This document shows positions 18,562 through 28,780 of a DNA stretch of 50,843 bases, one piece after another. Both the position numbers and the translations under genes were made by a program. Under the pieces are notes generated by a model, which was not told the DNA's origin, searched no databases, and saw nothing but the letters and a program-made list of their open reading frames with translations. How positions within the stretch are numbered: the first letter of the stretch is position 1; every line of letters starts with the position of its first letter. Origin of the DNA: an uncultured Prochlorococcus sp. (GTDB lineage: Bacteria > Cyanobacteriota > Cyanobacteriia > PCC-6307 > Cyanobiaceae); contig CACFCB010000006.1 of assembly GCA_902564695.1 (NCBI GenBank), positions 1 to 50,843 of the forward strand, in the 5' to 3' direction.

Positions 18562-20043
18562 CTAATGAATATTAGAATATAACTCTTTGAAGATTGATGT
18601 TTGGTATTTGTGATTAATTATAGGTTTTGGATAGTCTTTCCTCTCCGAAGGTATTATTTCACCAGAAAGTAAATCAGTTGTTGCGACATGTGATAACTCT
18701 GGAATCCATTTGCGTATATACTTACCATTTTCGTCAAATTTAGAAGCTTGTCTAAAAGGATTAAATATTCTCATAGGTTTTGGATCCATTCCACTGCTTG
18801 CACTCCATTGCCATCCTCCATTGTTCGATGCTAAGTCTCCATCAACCAAGCTTTTCATAAAGAATTTTTCTCCCCATCTCCAATCAATTAGAAGGTCTTT
18901 TACTAGAAAAGAAGCAACAATCATTCTGCATCTATTATGCATCCATCCAGAAACTTTAAGTTGTCTCATTGCTGCATCAATTATTGGTATACCAGTTAAT
19001 CCAGAACTCCAGGCTTCAAACCAATCAGGCCTGTTTTGCCATGGGAAATTAAACCATTTTTCCCTATATGGACCTTTCTCAAGCTCTGGAAAATTAATGA
19101 GAGCGTTTTGGTAAAACTCTCTCCAAGCCAGTTCTTTTATCCATGTATCAATAGAATTTATTTGATATTCATCAAGCGCAATATTTTTTGACTTTTGAGC
19201 TCCATTCCATACTGATCTACAACTTATTGTACCTAAACTTAAAGCAGCACTTAGGTAAGAAGTTGATTCTAAAGATGGAATATCTCTTCCTTGAGCATAA
19301 GAATTTATACCTCTTGAATTTATGAAAAAGTTTAATTGCTTGATTGAATGTGACTCTCCTGGTTTGCAAGGACATAGATTATTATTTTTGAATCTATTTG
19401 AAGAAAGTAAATCAAATAAAGATTTACTTTTTTTAAATATGCAATAGCTTAAATCAGAATTTTTTATTGATGATAATGCTCTAGCATCGAGACCTATTAT
19501 CTTTGTAGGTGTTGATGAAGTTTGTATTAAATTATTATTTAATTTGTTGGTTTTATTTAGGATATCAATCCATTTACGAAAAAAAGGTCCATATACTTTA
19601 TATGGTTCATTATTGTTTGTTTTTATAATATTTGGATTTACTATTAATTGATCTAAAAAGGAATGTACTGTCTTTTTTTCCTTTGCAAGTTCTTCTATAA
19701 TTTGCCTGTCTCTATTGATTTCGTAAGGTTCAATATTTCTGTTCCAGTAAATACAATCAGCTTTAATTAATTTAGCTAATTTAGGGATTAATATAATAGG
19801 GTTTCCATTCAATATTAATAAAATACTTCCTCTGCTTTCCCAATTTCTTTGTAGTTCTAGAAGACTTTCGCCCAAAAACCAATTTTTTGCCTCAGATGAA
19901 GTTCTATTGAGATCTAAGAGATTGGGATCTAAAATATATACCCCAATAAGATTTTTTGAATTTTTAGATGCTTCGAATAGACCTATATTGTCTTCAATTC
20001 TTAAATCTCTTCTATGCCAAAAAATTGATCGAAACTTTGTCAT
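18562..20043 (-). CDS. phrB: Deoxyribodipyrimidine photolyase
   Basis: A light-driven repair enzyme for cyclobutane pyrimidine dimers. The N-terminal photolyase domain begins FRSIFWHRRDLRIEDN. The C-terminal FAD domain has WIKELAWREFYQNAL, GIPIIDAAMRQLKVSGWMHN and DLASNNGGWQWSASSGMDPK, which includes the Trp cluster and the asparagine typical of true photolyases. I take the ATG at 20043 as start (493 residues). It overlaps the NUDIX stop as ATGA and leads directly into the domain, whereas the longer frame from 20076 lies inside the NUDIX gene. It is probably cotranscribed with the NUDIX gene. The antenna cofactor cannot be deduced. Confidence 0.93.
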   Translation of the reverse strand: MTKFRSIFWHRRDLRIEDNIGLFEASKNSKNLIGVYILDPNLLDLNRTSSEAKNWFLGESLLELQRNWESRGSILLILNGNPIILIPKLAKLIKADCIYWNRNIEPYEINRDRQIIEELAKEKKTVHSFLDQLIVNPNIIKTNNNEPYKVYGPFFRKWIDILNKTNKLNNNLIQTSSTPTKIIGLDARALSSIKNSDLSYCIFKKSKSLFDLLSSNRFKNNNLCPCKPGESHSIKQLNFFINSRGINSYAQGRDIPSLESTSYLSAALSLGTISCRSVWNGAQKSKNIALDEYQINSIDTWIKELAWREFYQNALINFPELEKGPYREKWFNFPWQNRPDWFEAWSSGLTGIPIIDAAMRQLKVSGWMHNRCRMIVASFLVKDLLIDWRWGEKFFMKSLVDGDLASNNGGWQWSASSGMDPKPMRIFNPFRQASKFDENGKYIRKWIPELSHVATTDLLSGEIIPSERKDYPKPIINHKYQTSIFKELYSNIH

Positions 20044-20600
20044 TCTACATTCAATATCTGGCATGCTCTGAACCATGCAGTAATAGATTTTCCATCAAGT
20101 GATTCTTTTCCACTTGCTATAAGTTCATTTAACTTTTCGGGGGTGATTTTTAATACTTCAATATCTTCATCTGCATCGCCCTGAGGCTTCTTTTTAAGTT
20201 TAGTTAAATCTCTGGCAAGAAAGAGATGTATTGTTTCGTCTGAATAACCTGGACAAGGGAGCATTTCTCCAAGTTTGTCCCATCTTTTTGCCGCATAACC
20301 ACTTTCTTCTTGGACTTCTCTTTTGATTGATTCAAGTGGGCTTTCGCCTTCTTCCAGGGTTCCAGCAGGAAACTCAAGAATTCTTCTTGAGCAAGCAAAC
20401 CTGTATTGACGAAGAATTATAACTTCTCCTGATTTAGTGATTGGCACTGCCAAGGCAGCTCCTGGATGTCGAATGATCCCAAATTCGCCTTCCATTGAAT
20501 TAGGTAAAAGAAACTTATTAACTTCAAAACGAATTTTTTTTGCATCAATATAAGCTTTTGTTTCAAGAATTTCTGAGGGTTCAGGTCCAGGAATAGGCAT
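20040..20600 (-). CDS. NUDIX hydrolase (ADP-ribose pyrophosphatase type)
   Basis: A 186-residue NUDIX protein. The box is complete at about residues 80-102 (GTLEEGESPLESIKREVQEE, then SGY), and AVPITKSGEVIILRQYRFAC with FPAG ahead of it resembles ADP-sugar pyrophosphatases. It probably hydrolyses ADP-ribose or a related sugar nucleotide. Its stop overlaps the photolyase start (ATGA), a translational coupling that links a housecleaning hydrolase with light repair. The product is cytosolic. The exact substrate is not determinable here. Confidence 0.87.
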   Translation of the reverse strand: MPIPGPEPSEILETKAYIDAKKIRFEVNKFLLPNSMEGEFGIIRHPGAALAVPITKSGEVIILRQYRFACSRRILEFPAGTLEEGESPLESIKREVQEESGYAAKRWDKLGEMLPCPGYSDETIHLFLARDLTKLKKKPQGDADEDIEVLKITPEKLNELIASGKESLDGKSITAWFRACQILNVE

Positions 20601-20668
20601 GTATTTTTTTTATTTATACTAGGATGACCGATTTTTTTAGAAAAGGTTGGTGATTAATGTTACGAGTT

Positions 20669-21250
20669 TTACTCTGGCCAAATGTTTTGAGTATTGATCC
20701 GTTTCGGTCTCCCCTGAGATTTTGATAAAATCTCTGTTAGTGGAATTAAAACAAAGTTTCTTTCACTTAATCTTGGATGAGGCAAAATTAAAGTTTCTGT
20801 GTTTACTTGAAGTCCTCCCCATGAAATGAAGTCAATATCTAAAGATCTTGGTCCCCAAAAAATCTCTGATTTTTTTCTTTCTCTTCCAGCAATTTTTTCT
20901 AGTTCTAAAAGTTTGTTCATTAATGAAATAGCTGCTTTTTCATTTGGACTGACTGATTCAAATTCATCTCCATCTACAACAAGAACAGTATTAATAAATT
21001 TAGGTTGATCAGCAGGGCCACCTAAAGGATCGGTCTCAAATAAAGGTGCCCATTTAAAAGATAAAGACTTGTCAATATTTTGATATTGGATTTTTGGACA
21101 ATTTAGAGCAATATTCCAATCAATTATGCTTTTCTCAAGTTGCGGCCTTATAGCAGCGATTGTTTTTATGGGATCTCCAAGGTTGCCTGGGATATTTGCG
21201 CCTATTGAAATGACGAGTTTCAAGTTTGGTTTTGGTTTTGCATAAGTCAT
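20669..21250 (-). CDS. folK: HPPK, 6-hydroxymethyl-7,8-dihydropterin pyrophosphokinase
   Basis: FolK activates the pterin for dihydropteroate synthesis in the folate pathway. The 193-residue protein has VISIGANIPGNLGDPIKTI at the start, FINTVLVVDGD in the middle, and the hallmark GPRSLDIDFISWGG followed by LPHPRLSERNFVLIPL. The gene is slightly longer than E. coli FolK because of an insertion around residues 40-70. It is divergent from chlD with only about 26 bp between the starts, so the promoters must overlap the coding regions or each other. Confidence 0.94.
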   Translation of the reverse strand: MTYAKPKPNLKLVISIGANIPGNLGDPIKTIAAIRPQLEKSIIDWNIALNCPKIQYQNIDKSLSFKWAPLFETDPLGGPADQPKFINTVLVVDGDEFESVSPNEKAAISLMNKLLELEKIAGRERKKSEIFWGPRSLDIDFISWGGLQVNTETLILPHPRLSERNFVLIPLTEILSKSQGRPKRINTQNIWPE

Positions 21251-21276
21251 GCGAATATTAAAAGACTTTAAAAAAA

Positions 21277-23451
21277 TTGATTGATTTATCCAACCCTATG
21301 GTTTCAAGTGGATTAAATAGCAAGAAAATGACCTCTGCTTCAAGAGATGGTGCTGTTATTGATAGAGCAAACCGTGCTTTCCCTTTAGCTGCAATAACTG
21401 GCCATGGAACTTTAAAGCTTTCTTTAATGCTTGCGGCCGTTGATCCAGGTTTGGGGGGAGTAATAATTGCTGGTGGTCGCGGGACTGGTAAATCTGTTTT
21501 AGCTAGAGGGTTACATGCTCTTCTTCCGCCGATTGAAATAATTGACTTTGAACAATTGGTTAATAATGAAAATCAAGATAATTCATCAATTTATCCAGCT
21601 GGAAGAAATTTAGACCCTTCTTTCCCTGGAGAATGGGATGATTTGACTAGAAACCTAATTAGAAGAAAAACACGGAGTCTTGAAAATAATAATGAGATAG
21701 AAAATCTTCCCAAAAAAGTTATTCCTGCTCCTTTCATTCAAGTTCCATTGGGAGTAACTGAAGATAGGCTTGTAGGTTCTGTTGACGTTACTGCTTCACT
21801 GTCAAGTGGAGCTCCAATTTTTCAGCCAGGATTATTAGCAGAGGCCCATAGAGGAGTTTTGTACATAGATGAATTGAATTTATTAGATGATGGCATCGTC
21901 AATCTTCTTTTGTCTTCAGTGGGTGCTGGTGAAAATAGAGTAGAAAGAGAAGGACTTAGTTTAAGTCATCCATGTCGTCCTTTATTGATTGCAACTTATA
22001 ACCCGGAAGAAGGAGCATTAAGAGATCATCTTTTGGATAGATTTGCAATTGTTTTATCCGCAGATCAATTAATAACAAATGAACAGCGCGTTGAAATAAC
22101 ACAATCTGCTATTGCACATGGCCAGTCAAGTGAAACTTTTTCAAAAAAATGGGCCGAAGATACTGAATCTCTATCCACTCAATTGCTTTTAGCGAGACAA
22201 TGGCTCCCTGATGTTCAAATTAGTGAAGCACAAATAGAATATTTGGTTTTAGAAGCTATTCGGGGAGGAGTCGAGGGACATAGATCAGAGCTGTATGCAG
22301 CAAGAGTTGCAAAGGCCCATGCTGCTTTATCTGGAAGAGATTCAGTAGACGCTGAAGATTTGAAGGCTGCTGTAAGACTTGTAATCGCTCCAAGGGCTAT
22401 GCAAATGCCTTCAGAAGAAGAAATGGAACCCCCGGCTCCTGAAGACCAACCGCCGCCACCGCCGCCGCAAGATGAATCTGAAGACAAAAATGATCAAGAA
22501 GAAGACCAAGAAGAGGATCAAGAAGATGAGCAAGATCAAGAATCATCTCCTCCGATCCCAGAGGAATTTATGCTTGATCCAGAAGCATGCGCTGTAGATC
22601 CTGATTTATTGCTTTTTTCAGCTGCCAAATCAAAAAGCGGTAATAGTGGAAGTCGATCAGCTGTCTTAAGTGATAATCGAGGGAGATATGTAAAACCAAT
22701 TCTCCCTAGAGGACCCGTAAGAAGAATTGCGGTAGATGCAACTTTAAGAGCTGCAGCTCCTTATCAGAAAGCTAGGAGGGAAAAAGAGCCTAACAGAAAA
22801 GTTATCGTTGAGGAGGGAGATTTGCGTGCAAAATTGCTACAGCGAAAAGCAGGGGCATTAGTAATTTTTCTTGTTGATGCAAGCGGCTCAATGGCTCTAA
22901 ACAGAATGCAAAGTGCAAAAGGAGCTGTTATTCGTTTGCTTACTGAAGCCTATGAAAATAGAGATGAAGTTTCTCTTATTCCTTTTCGAGGAGATCAAGC
23001 AGAAGTATTACTTCCGCCGACAAGATCAATAACTGCCGCAAAAAGAAGACTTGAAGCAATGCCATGTGGAGGTGGGTCTCCCCTTGCGCATGGACTTACA
23101 CAAGCTGCCAGAGTCGGAGCAAATGCTTTGGCGACAGGGGATTTGGGTCAAGTTGTTGTAGTGGCTATTACCGATGGAAGAGGGAATGTTCCATTAAGTA
23201 CTTCATTAGGTCAACCAGTTCTTGAGGGAGAAGAACCTCCTGATCTAAAGCAAGAGGTCCTTGATGTCGCTGCTCGATATCGCACTCTTGGAATTAAATT
23301 GCTGGTAATTGATACAGAAAGAAAGTTTATTGCAAGTGGTATGGGTAAAGATTTAGCTGAGGTGTCTGGAGGTAAATATGTTCAATTACCAAAGGCAAGT
23401 GATCAAGCTATTGCTTCAATTGCAATGGATGCAATAAATAGTGTGACTTAA
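21277..23451 (+). CDS. chlD: Magnesium chelatase subunit D
   Basis: ChlD forms the AAA+ motor with ChlI that inserts magnesium into protoporphyrin IX, the first committed step of chlorophyll synthesis. The roughly 724-residue protein has an N-terminal AAA+ domain ([38 protein letters not shown]) and then a linker of Pro followed by a long Glu/Asp/Gln run (about residues 384-425). The C-terminal von Willebrand A domain has the [17 protein letters not shown] near residue 533. The start is uncertain. A TTG at 21277, an ATG at 21298 and an ATG further in ([10 protein letters not shown]) all precede the conserved region; the last resembles the usual N-terminus. Confidence 0.95.
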   Translation: MIDLSNPMVSSGLNSKKMTSASRDGAVIDRANRAFPLAAITGHGTLKLSLMLAAVDPGLGGVIIAGGRGTGKSVLARGLHALLPPIEIIDFEQLVNNENQDNSSIYPAGRNLDPSFPGEWDDLTRNLIRRKTRSLENNNEIENLPKKVIPAPFIQVPLGVTEDRLVGSVDVTASLSSGAPIFQPGLLAEAHRGVLYIDELNLLDDGIVNLLLSSVGAGENRVEREGLSLSHPCRPLLIATYNPEEGALRDHLLDRFAIVLSADQLITNEQRVEITQSAIAHGQSSETFSKKWAEDTESLSTQLLLARQWLPDVQISEAQIEYLVLEAIRGGVEGHRSELYAARVAKAHAALSGRDSVDAEDLKAAVRLVIAPRAMQMPSEEEMEPPAPEDQPPPPPPQDESEDKNDQEEDQEEDQEDEQDQESSPPIPEEFMLDPEACAVDPDLLLFSAAKSKSGNSGSRSAVLSDNRGRYVKPILPRGPVRRIAVDATLRAAAPYQKARREKEPNRKVIVEEGDLRAKLLQRKAGALVIFLVDASGSMALNRMQSAKGAVIRLLTEAYENRDEVSLIPFRGDQAEVLLPPTRSITAAKRRLEAMPCGGGSPLAHGLTQAARVGANALATGDLGQVVVVAITDGRGNVPLSTSLGQPVLEGEEPPDLKQEVLDVAARYRTLGIKLLVIDTERKFIASGMGKDLAEVSGGKYVQLPKASDQAIASIAMDAINSVT

Positions 23452-23465
23452 AAAATGACAATTTT

Positions 23466-24311
23466 TCAAGGATATATTTCATCAAATAATTTACTCAAAC
23501 CTATAGTCACTCTTTTCAGAGCATTAATAAGTTCTTTGTCTTTCAAGATATTTCCCATGTCTGAACTCATTTCGTCCATTTTTTTTGTTAATGAACTAGA
23601 TGTTGAAGCAAGGTCCTGAATATCTTTTAATGTTTGAGGGTTGTCTAAGCTTTCAAGAATATTATTTAAATGAAAAGAAGCTTTTGTTAGGTCGGAGATT
23701 ATTGGTTTTGCTCGTAAAAGTTCTTCTTTAGATAACAAAATTAATTCGTCAAGATTAGCTTGTGTTCTATCAAATTGTTTAATAGATTCTGAAACTTTAC
23801 TTACTATTGCTTGTCTATCAGCTTGATCAATAATTTCATCTAAACCTTCTGTTAACGTTGATATGGAAACCATTTGTTCACCTTTTACTTTATCTCCATC
23901 ACATAAAATCCTTGTATTAGGACAGTTTTTATTTACTTTAAATAATTCATTTCTTTTTAATGGTTTACCTAAAGAAATTAGTGATAACTGAGCATCCCCA
24001 CCTAGTACTGAACTCGTAACTATTTTAGCAATTACAGGCTTCGGTAGAATTAGATTATGGTTATTTAATTTTATTTTTGTCTCAACAGTGTTTGGTGTGA
24101 AATCTATTTTTTGAACAGAGCCCACAATAATCCCCCGATAAGTAACAGGGGACATTCTTGCTAGTCCACTTGCATCTCTGAAATTTGCTGATATCTCCCA
24201 GCTCTTAGCACCTAAGCGAAAGTCCCTAAGCCAAAGCATTGCTCCCGAAAAGATTACTAGTCCACCCAATAAGGAAAATCCAACAAATGCATCTCTTAAA
24301 CTTCTTCTCAT
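23466..24311 (-). CDS. MlaD/MCE-domain protein (Ycf22-like)
   Basis: A 281-residue substrate-binding protein of an MCE lipid transporter. Residues 8-27 form the N-terminal membrane anchor (AFVGFSLLGGLVIFSGAMLW). The MCE domain follows (DASGLARMSPVTYRGIIVGS ... GGDAQLSLI), and the C-terminal half is predicted helical. In cyanobacteria and chloroplasts (TGD2) such proteins sit in the inner or plasma membrane and pass lipids across the envelope with an ABC ATPase. That ATPase is encoded immediately upstream, with 3 bp between stop and start. The MlaE-like permease is not in this stretch and must be elsewhere. Confidence 0.88.
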   Translation of the reverse strand: MRRSLRDAFVGFSLLGGLVIFSGAMLWLRDFRLGAKSWEISANFRDASGLARMSPVTYRGIIVGSVQKIDFTPNTVETKIKLNNHNLILPKPVIAKIVTSSVLGGDAQLSLISLGKPLKRNELFKVNKNCPNTRILCDGDKVKGEQMVSISTLTEGLDEIIDQADRQAIVSKVSESIKQFDRTQANLDELILLSKEELLRAKPIISDLTKASFHLNNILESLDNPQTLKDIQDLASTSSSLTKKMDEMSSDMGNILKDKELINALKRVTIGLSKLFDEIYP

Positions 24312-24314
24312 AAG

Positions 24315-25100
24315 TTATGAGTCCTCTGGTTGCATTGGTCCTTGAAGATTACCTGTACGAAATTGTTTTACATAACTATTTTCACTTTGTTTGAATTGTT
24401 CTATTGATCCATCCCATTGAAACTTACCGTCATAAAGCAAAATAACTCTATTTGCGGTTCTTTCAATTGTACTGGAAACATGACTTACAACAATTGAACA
24501 TCCTTCTGCTACTTTGGTTGATTTAATAATTAGATCTTCAATTCGAGTGCAAGCAATTGGATCTAAACCAGCAGTTGGTTCGTCATAAAGAAGCAGAGGA
24601 ATAGATCCTTGTTTTTGTTTGGAGTCACTTATTAAAGCTCGAGCAAAACTAACTCTTTTTTGCATTCCGCCACTAAGTTGATTGGGAAATTTTTCAGCTA
24701 CATCATATAAGCCAACTTGCTGTAAACAATTGATGACTTTTTCTTGAATTATTTCCTCTGAATAGACTTTTTGCTTTTCAAGTAAGAAACCTACATTTTC
24801 TCTAACAGTTAGCGATGCTAATAATGCTGGGTTTTGGAAAACTAATCTCACGTCAGGGGGATCATTTTGATCAAGCCTTAAATATTTTTGCTCTTTACCA
24901 GATATTTGAAGACTCCCTTTAGAAGGCAATATTAATCCAGCAAGTAGTCGCAGTATTGTTGATTTACCAGAACCAGAGGGGCCAATAATTGCGAGTCTCT
25001 CTCCAGATTTCATGGAAAGATTGACTTCTTTAAGAACTTGATTGGACCCCAGTTGAACAGTGAGATCGTTCATACCCATCACTTGAGTGTTTTTTGACAA
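24315..25100 (-). CDS. ABC transporter ATP-binding protein (MlaF-like lipid transport)
   Basis: A 261-residue ATPase with Walker A GPSGSGKST, Q-loop region LVFQNPALLASLTVRENVGF, signature LSGGMQKR and Walker B LLLYDEPTAGLDP. The last matches the MlaF/TGD3 subfamily, and the adjacent MCE gene supports lipid transport. The start is a TTG at 25100 preceded at a good distance by AGGAG on the minus strand; an ATG eight codons in is the alternative. The first residues (SKNTQVMGMNDL) are not conserved. The gene is followed almost without gap by the MCE gene and is divergent from the yvcK-like gene. Confidence 0.9.
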   Translation of the reverse strand: MSKNTQVMGMNDLTVQLGSNQVLKEVNLSMKSGERLAIIGPSGSGKSTILRLLAGLILPSKGSLQISGKEQKYLRLDQNDPPDVRLVFQNPALLASLTVRENVGFLLEKQKVYSEEIIQEKVINCLQQVGLYDVAEKFPNQLSGGMQKRVSFARALISDSKQKQGSIPLLLYDEPTAGLDPIACTRIEDLIIKSTKVAEGCSIVVSHVSSTIERTANRVILLYDGKFQWDGSIEQFKQSENSYVKQFRTGNLQGPMQPEDS

Positions 25101-25221
25101 TCTCCACTCCTAATCTTTGGTTTATCTATCTCATTGTGTATGAGATGTTTGAATTGGGAAGTTTAATTAGAGTTTATGTGAATTAATTATTTAGGACTCT
25201 GTGTAGAAATTTTTCTCTAAA

Positions 25222-26628
25222 TTGAATCCATTGAACAAAAGAAGGTACAAAAATTTCAGAAGATCTAATTTGCGTAAAAGTTTTTTCGCAAGTTTATCTT
25301 TTCATCTTTACTCCCGATTAAAAAGAGCTATTAGATGGCTTTTACCAGGACTGGTCGTAAAAAGGTGGATAATGACATCTGGATTAGGCTTATTAATTGC
25401 TTTAATAGGTGCTTGTATTTGGGCTGACCTTCGACCTATTTATTGGATTGTTGAAATACTTTTTTGGTTTTTAGGATTTTTAACTACTTTTTTACCGAGA
25501 ACAGTCTCAGGACCAATAGTTTTGATTATAGGGATATCGTTATTAATTTGGGGACAAGGAAGAAGTTTTGATTCTATTAAACAGGCTTTAGGTACAAAAA
25601 AAGATACTTTTTTAGTTGATGCCTTAAGAGCTAAACAAAAATTAAATAGAGGGCCTAGCATTGTTGCTATTGGTGGAGGAACAGGTTTATCTTCTTTATT
25701 GAAGGGCCTAAAAAGATATAGCAGTCGAATAACAGCAATAGTAACGGTTGCGGATGATGGAGGCAGTAGTGGAGTTCTTAGAAGAGAGTTAGGAGTTCAA
25801 CCTCCAGGTGACATTAGAAATTGTCTAGCTGCTTTAGCTACAGAGGAGCCATTGATAAAAGGGCTTTTTCAGTATCGTTTCTCTTCAGGTAGTGGTTTAG
25901 AGGGACATAGTTTTGGCAATCTTTTTCTCTCTGCTTTAACTGCTATAACTGGAAGCTTAGAAACAGCAATTACTGCATCTAGTCGAGTACTAGCTGTACA
26001 AGGACAGGTTGTACCAGCAACTAATGTAGATGTTCAATTGTGGGCAGAGCTAGAAAATGGTGATCGAATAGAGGGAGAATCAGCTATTGGTAAAGCCAAG
26101 CTGCCAATAGTTAGAATTGGTTGCTATCCATCAAAACCCCCAGCTCTTCCAAGAGCTCTTGAGGCTATTAAAAATGCTGAAATTATCTTAATTGGACCTG
26201 GAAGTTTATACACTTCAGTTCTTCCAAACTTACTAGTTCCAGAAATAGTTGCAGCAATTGAAAAAAGTAAAGCTCCAAAATTATATATTTGTAATTTGAT
26301 GACACAGCCTGGAGAAACTGATGGACTTGATGTTACTGGCCATGTAAGGGCTATTGAAGCTCAGTTGGCTTCAAGAGGAATTACAAAGAAAATATTCAGC
26401 TCAATACTTGCACAAAATGAATTATCTCCATCACCTTTGCTGGAATACTACAAATCAAAAGGGGCTGAACCAGTAATATGTGATAAATATGATCTTCAGT
26501 CTCGAGGATATAGGGTTTATCAAGCCTCACTTCAGGGATCTAAAGTTACTCCAACATTAAGGCATGATCCAAGAAGTCTTGCTTTAGCAATAATGAGATT
26601 TTATAGAAGATATAAAAGAGAAAAATAA
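25222..26628 (+). CDS. YvcK/CofD-like protein with N-terminal membrane anchor
   Basis: A 468-residue protein. The C-terminal 310 residues are the gluconeogenesis-factor/CofD-like fold with VAIGGGTGLSSLLKGLKRY, TVADDGGSSGVLRRELG, PPGDIRNCLAALA and LIGPGSLYTSVLPNLLV. YvcK relatives bind UDP-sugars and influence carbon use and cell shape. Unlike the Bacillus protein, this one begins with about 145 extra residues: a very basic start and two or more hydrophobic helices (LGLLIALIGACIW; IVEILFWFLGFLTTFL; VLIIGISLLIWG). It is therefore probably membrane-attached. The start is a TTG at 25222 with no clear ribosome site, so a nearby alternative is possible. Confidence 0.86.
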   Translation: MNPLNKRRYKNFRRSNLRKSFFASLSFHLYSRLKRAIRWLLPGLVVKRWIMTSGLGLLIALIGACIWADLRPIYWIVEILFWFLGFLTTFLPRTVSGPIVLIIGISLLIWGQGRSFDSIKQALGTKKDTFLVDALRAKQKLNRGPSIVAIGGGTGLSSLLKGLKRYSSRITAIVTVADDGGSSGVLRRELGVQPPGDIRNCLAALATEEPLIKGLFQYRFSSGSGLEGHSFGNLFLSALTAITGSLETAITASSRVLAVQGQVVPATNVDVQLWAELENGDRIEGESAIGKAKLPIVRIGCYPSKPPALPRALEAIKNAEIILIGPGSLYTSVLPNLLVPEIVAAIEKSKAPKLYICNLMTQPGETDGLDVTGHVRAIEAQLASRGITKKIFSSILAQNELSPSPLLEYYKSKGAEPVICDKYDLQSRGYRVYQASLQGSKVTPTLRHDPRSLALAIMRFYRRYKREK

Positions 26629-26629
26629 A

Positions 26630-27151
26630 TCAGTAGGCATCCTGCATTTCATAAAAATCTGGCTGAACATAGTCTTTTCTTAGTGGCCATCCTTTCCAAT
26701 CTTCAGGCATTAAAAGTCGTTTGGGATGTGGATGACCTTTAAAATTAACACCATACATATCGAATGTTTCTCTTTCTTGCCAATCAGCTCCTCTGAAAAG
26801 ACTATATAAACTTGGAACAGTTAAGTCTCCATCACGATTGAGGAATACTTTTAATCTGACTTCTCTAGGAGAGCGATCTTTTGTATTTTCATGCAATTCA
26901 ATTAAATTGTAAAAACAAACAATATTTAAGCCTGGTCCTTCATCATATCCACCTTGACATTGAAGATAATTAAATCCATCAATTTTTAATGCTTCTACTA
27001 TAGCTAATAAATTACTTGGACTTACTTTGATTACTTCAATACCTAAGTGGTCTCTCTCGAGAGAAATATTTTCAAATCCTTTTTTAGAAAGCCAGTTGCT
27101 TATTTGATCAGAACTTTTTTTCTCTATTAGATTTTCAGAATCGTTTTTCAT
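26630..27151 (-). CDS. ndhJ: NAD(P)H-quinone oxidoreductase subunit J
   Basis: Peripheral-arm subunit of the photosynthetic NDH-1 complex (respiration and cyclic electron flow). The 173-residue length is normal. The hallmark [20 protein letters not shown] is followed by [15 protein letters not shown]. It is third in ndhC-ndhK-ndhJ, beginning 16 bp after ndhK ends. The stop is one base from the end of the convergent yvcK-like gene. Its N-terminus ([20 protein letters not shown]) is less conserved. Confidence 0.96.
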   Translation of the reverse strand: MKNDSENLIEKKSSDQISNWLSKKGFENISLERDHLGIEVIKVSPSNLLAIVEALKIDGFNYLQCQGGYDEGPGLNIVCFYNLIELHENTKDRSPREVRLKVFLNRDGDLTVPSLYSLFRGADWQERETFDMYGVNFKGHPHPKRLLMPEDWKGWPLRKDYVQPDFYEMQDAY

Positions 27152-27167
27152 AATTAATGATGAGAAT

Positions 27168-27917
27168 TTAATTACTTGAGATCTCTTGAGATATTTTTTG
27201 GACCTCTTTTAAAGATTGATCAAACTCTTCTGATATTGAAGGATTTAATGCTATTAGTTGTGATTTGGCATTTAGATATTTCCCGTTAACTTTTGGCTCA
27301 ACTCTTTTCATTTTGTGAGGGATAGTCAAATACCTATGGGTTTGAGTAATTTTTGATCTTTCAGAAATAGATTCATTTGCAACTTTCTTTCTTAGTTTGA
27401 TTACAGCATCAAAAATTGCTTCTGGTCTTGGTGGGCAGCCAGGTAAATAAAGGTCAACTGGGATCAATTTATCAACTCCTCTAACAGCTGTAGTTGAATC
27501 TGCACTGAACATTCCACCAGTGATAGTGCAAGCTCCCATGGCGATTACATATTTTGGATCGGGCATTTGCTCGTAAAGTCTTACAAGAGCAGGTGCCATT
27601 TTCATCGTGACTGTTCCTGCCACTATTAATAAATCTGCTTGTCTTGGAGAACTTCTTGGCACTAATCCAAATCTATCAAAATCAAATCGAGAACCAATCA
27701 GAGCAGCAAATTCAATAAAACAACAAGCTGTTCCATAAAGAAGAGGCCATAAACTACTCAATCTTGCCCAGTTATGAAGATCTTCAAGACTTGTCAAGAT
27801 AATATTTTCACTTAAGTCATTAGTTATTGATGGATTGCCAACAGGACCACAAGAAGCCTCTCGTAGGTCTCTTACGGCTTTTGATGAGGTAGATTCGTTC
27901 AAAGGATTCAACTCCAT
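27168..27917 (-). CDS. ndhK: NAD(P)H-quinone oxidoreductase subunit K
   Basis: Iron-sulfur subunit of NDH-1 binding the N2-type cluster closest to quinone. The ligand cysteines are visible in [31 protein letters not shown] and [11 protein letters not shown]. The 249-residue protein has an ordinary length, with a variable C-terminal tail after [10 protein letters not shown]. It overlaps ndhC by 10 bp, so the two are translationally coupled, and it leads into ndhJ. Confidence 0.97.
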   Translation of the reverse strand: MELNPLNESTSSKAVRDLREASCGPVGNPSITNDLSENIILTSLEDLHNWARLSSLWPLLYGTACCFIEFAALIGSRFDFDRFGLVPRSSPRQADLLIVAGTVTMKMAPALVRLYEQMPDPKYVIAMGACTITGGMFSADSTTAVRGVDKLIPVDLYLPGCPPRPEAIFDAVIKLRKKVANESISERSKITQTHRYLTIPHKMKRVEPKVNGKYLNAKSQLIALNPSISEEFDQSLKEVQKISQEISSN

Positions 27918-28270
27918 TCAAGGGCACCTTTTCTCCATGCATATGCTAATGCCACAACCAGGATTGTGATAAAAACAAGGGCTTCTATAAATGCTAATAA
28001 TCCTAGTTTGTGGAAAGCAACAGCCCATGGGTAAAGGAAAACTGTTTCCACATCAAAGATAACGAAAACAAGTGCAAACATGTAGTAACGAATATTAAAT
28101 TGAATCCATGCCCCTCCAATTGGCTCCATCCCAGATTCATATGTCAGCTGTCTCTCCCCAGCTTTGCTTTTTGGAGCTATTAGCTTATTTGTAGTAAGAG
28201 CAAGAATAGGAACCGCGCCAGAAAGGATAAGAAAGCCTAAAAAATACTCATAACCCTGAAGCGAAAACAT
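27908..28270 (-). CDS. ndhC: NAD(P)H-quinone oxidoreductase subunit 3
   Basis: Membrane subunit of NDH-1, 120 residues with three hydrophobic helices. Between them lies the loop [20 protein letters not shown], which lies near the quinone channel. [15 protein letters not shown] is the second family signature. It is first in the ndhC-K-J operon and divergent from the rubredoxin gene, with a gap of about 60 bp that should contain both promoters. Confidence 0.97.
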   Translation of the reverse strand: MFSLQGYEYFLGFLILSGAVPILALTTNKLIAPKSKAGERQLTYESGMEPIGGAWIQFNIRYYMFALVFVIFDVETVFLYPWAVAFHKLGLLAFIEALVFITILVVALAYAWRKGALEWS

Positions 28271-28330
28271 TAATGAATTACTGATTTCAATATCAGTTTG
28301 ACAGTCATTTTCTAGATTAGTGGCATAGAG

Positions 28331-28780
28331 TTGTTATATGTGAAAGTGCAAACTGTGAGTGAAGACACTAAAACAAATTCAAATCCTCTAGATGATTTGA
28401 AATCTGATGAAAAACAAAATCAAGTTTTTGCATCTAATCAAAAAAACTCAATTAAGAATTTTGATCCGAAATTCAATCGCTTCGAATGCTTAAGTTGTGG
28501 TTTCATTTATGATCCTGATGAGGGGATAAAAAAGCTTAATATTGTTCCAGGAACAGCATTTTTAGACTTAGATCAAGAGAAATTCAGATGTCCTGTTTGT
28601 CGAGTAGGATTTGGAGGATATAAAGATATTGGACCTAAATCAAAGCCTAGTGGATTTGAAGAAAACTTAACTTATGGCTTTGGATTTAATAAACTTCCCT
28701 CAGGCCAGAAAAACGTACTTATTTTTGGAAGCCTGGCTTTAGCCGCTGCCTGTTTTCTCTCTCTTTATTCTTTGAAATGA
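28331..28780 (+). CDS. rub: Membrane-anchored rubredoxin (RubA)
   Basis: A rubredoxin with the FeS4 knuckles [13 protein letters not shown] and [13 protein letters not shown], preceded by a variable tail of about 45 residues and followed by one C-terminal transmembrane helix ([20 protein letters not shown]). In cyanobacteria and chloroplasts this protein (RBD1) is needed for photosystem assembly, which fits its place before ycf48 and psbE. The start is ambiguous: TTG 28331, GTG 28340 or GTG 28355 (the last giving [10 protein letters not shown]) are all possible. Its TGA overlaps the ycf48 ATG by 4 bp. Confidence 0.93.
   Translation: MLYVKVQTVSEDTKTNSNPLDDLKSDEKQNQVFASNQKNSIKNFDPKFNRFECLSCGFIYDPDEGIKKLNIVPGTAFLDLDQEKFRCPVCRVGFGGYKDIGPKSKPSGFEENLTYGFGFNKLPSGQKNVLIFGSLALAAACFLSLYSLK

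Noticed and set aside
22215-22487. 90-residue minus-strand ORF opposite chlD with a Gly/Ser-rich segment
   Set aside because: The Gly run is the reverse reading of the chlD poly-Pro linker, and there is no independent support.
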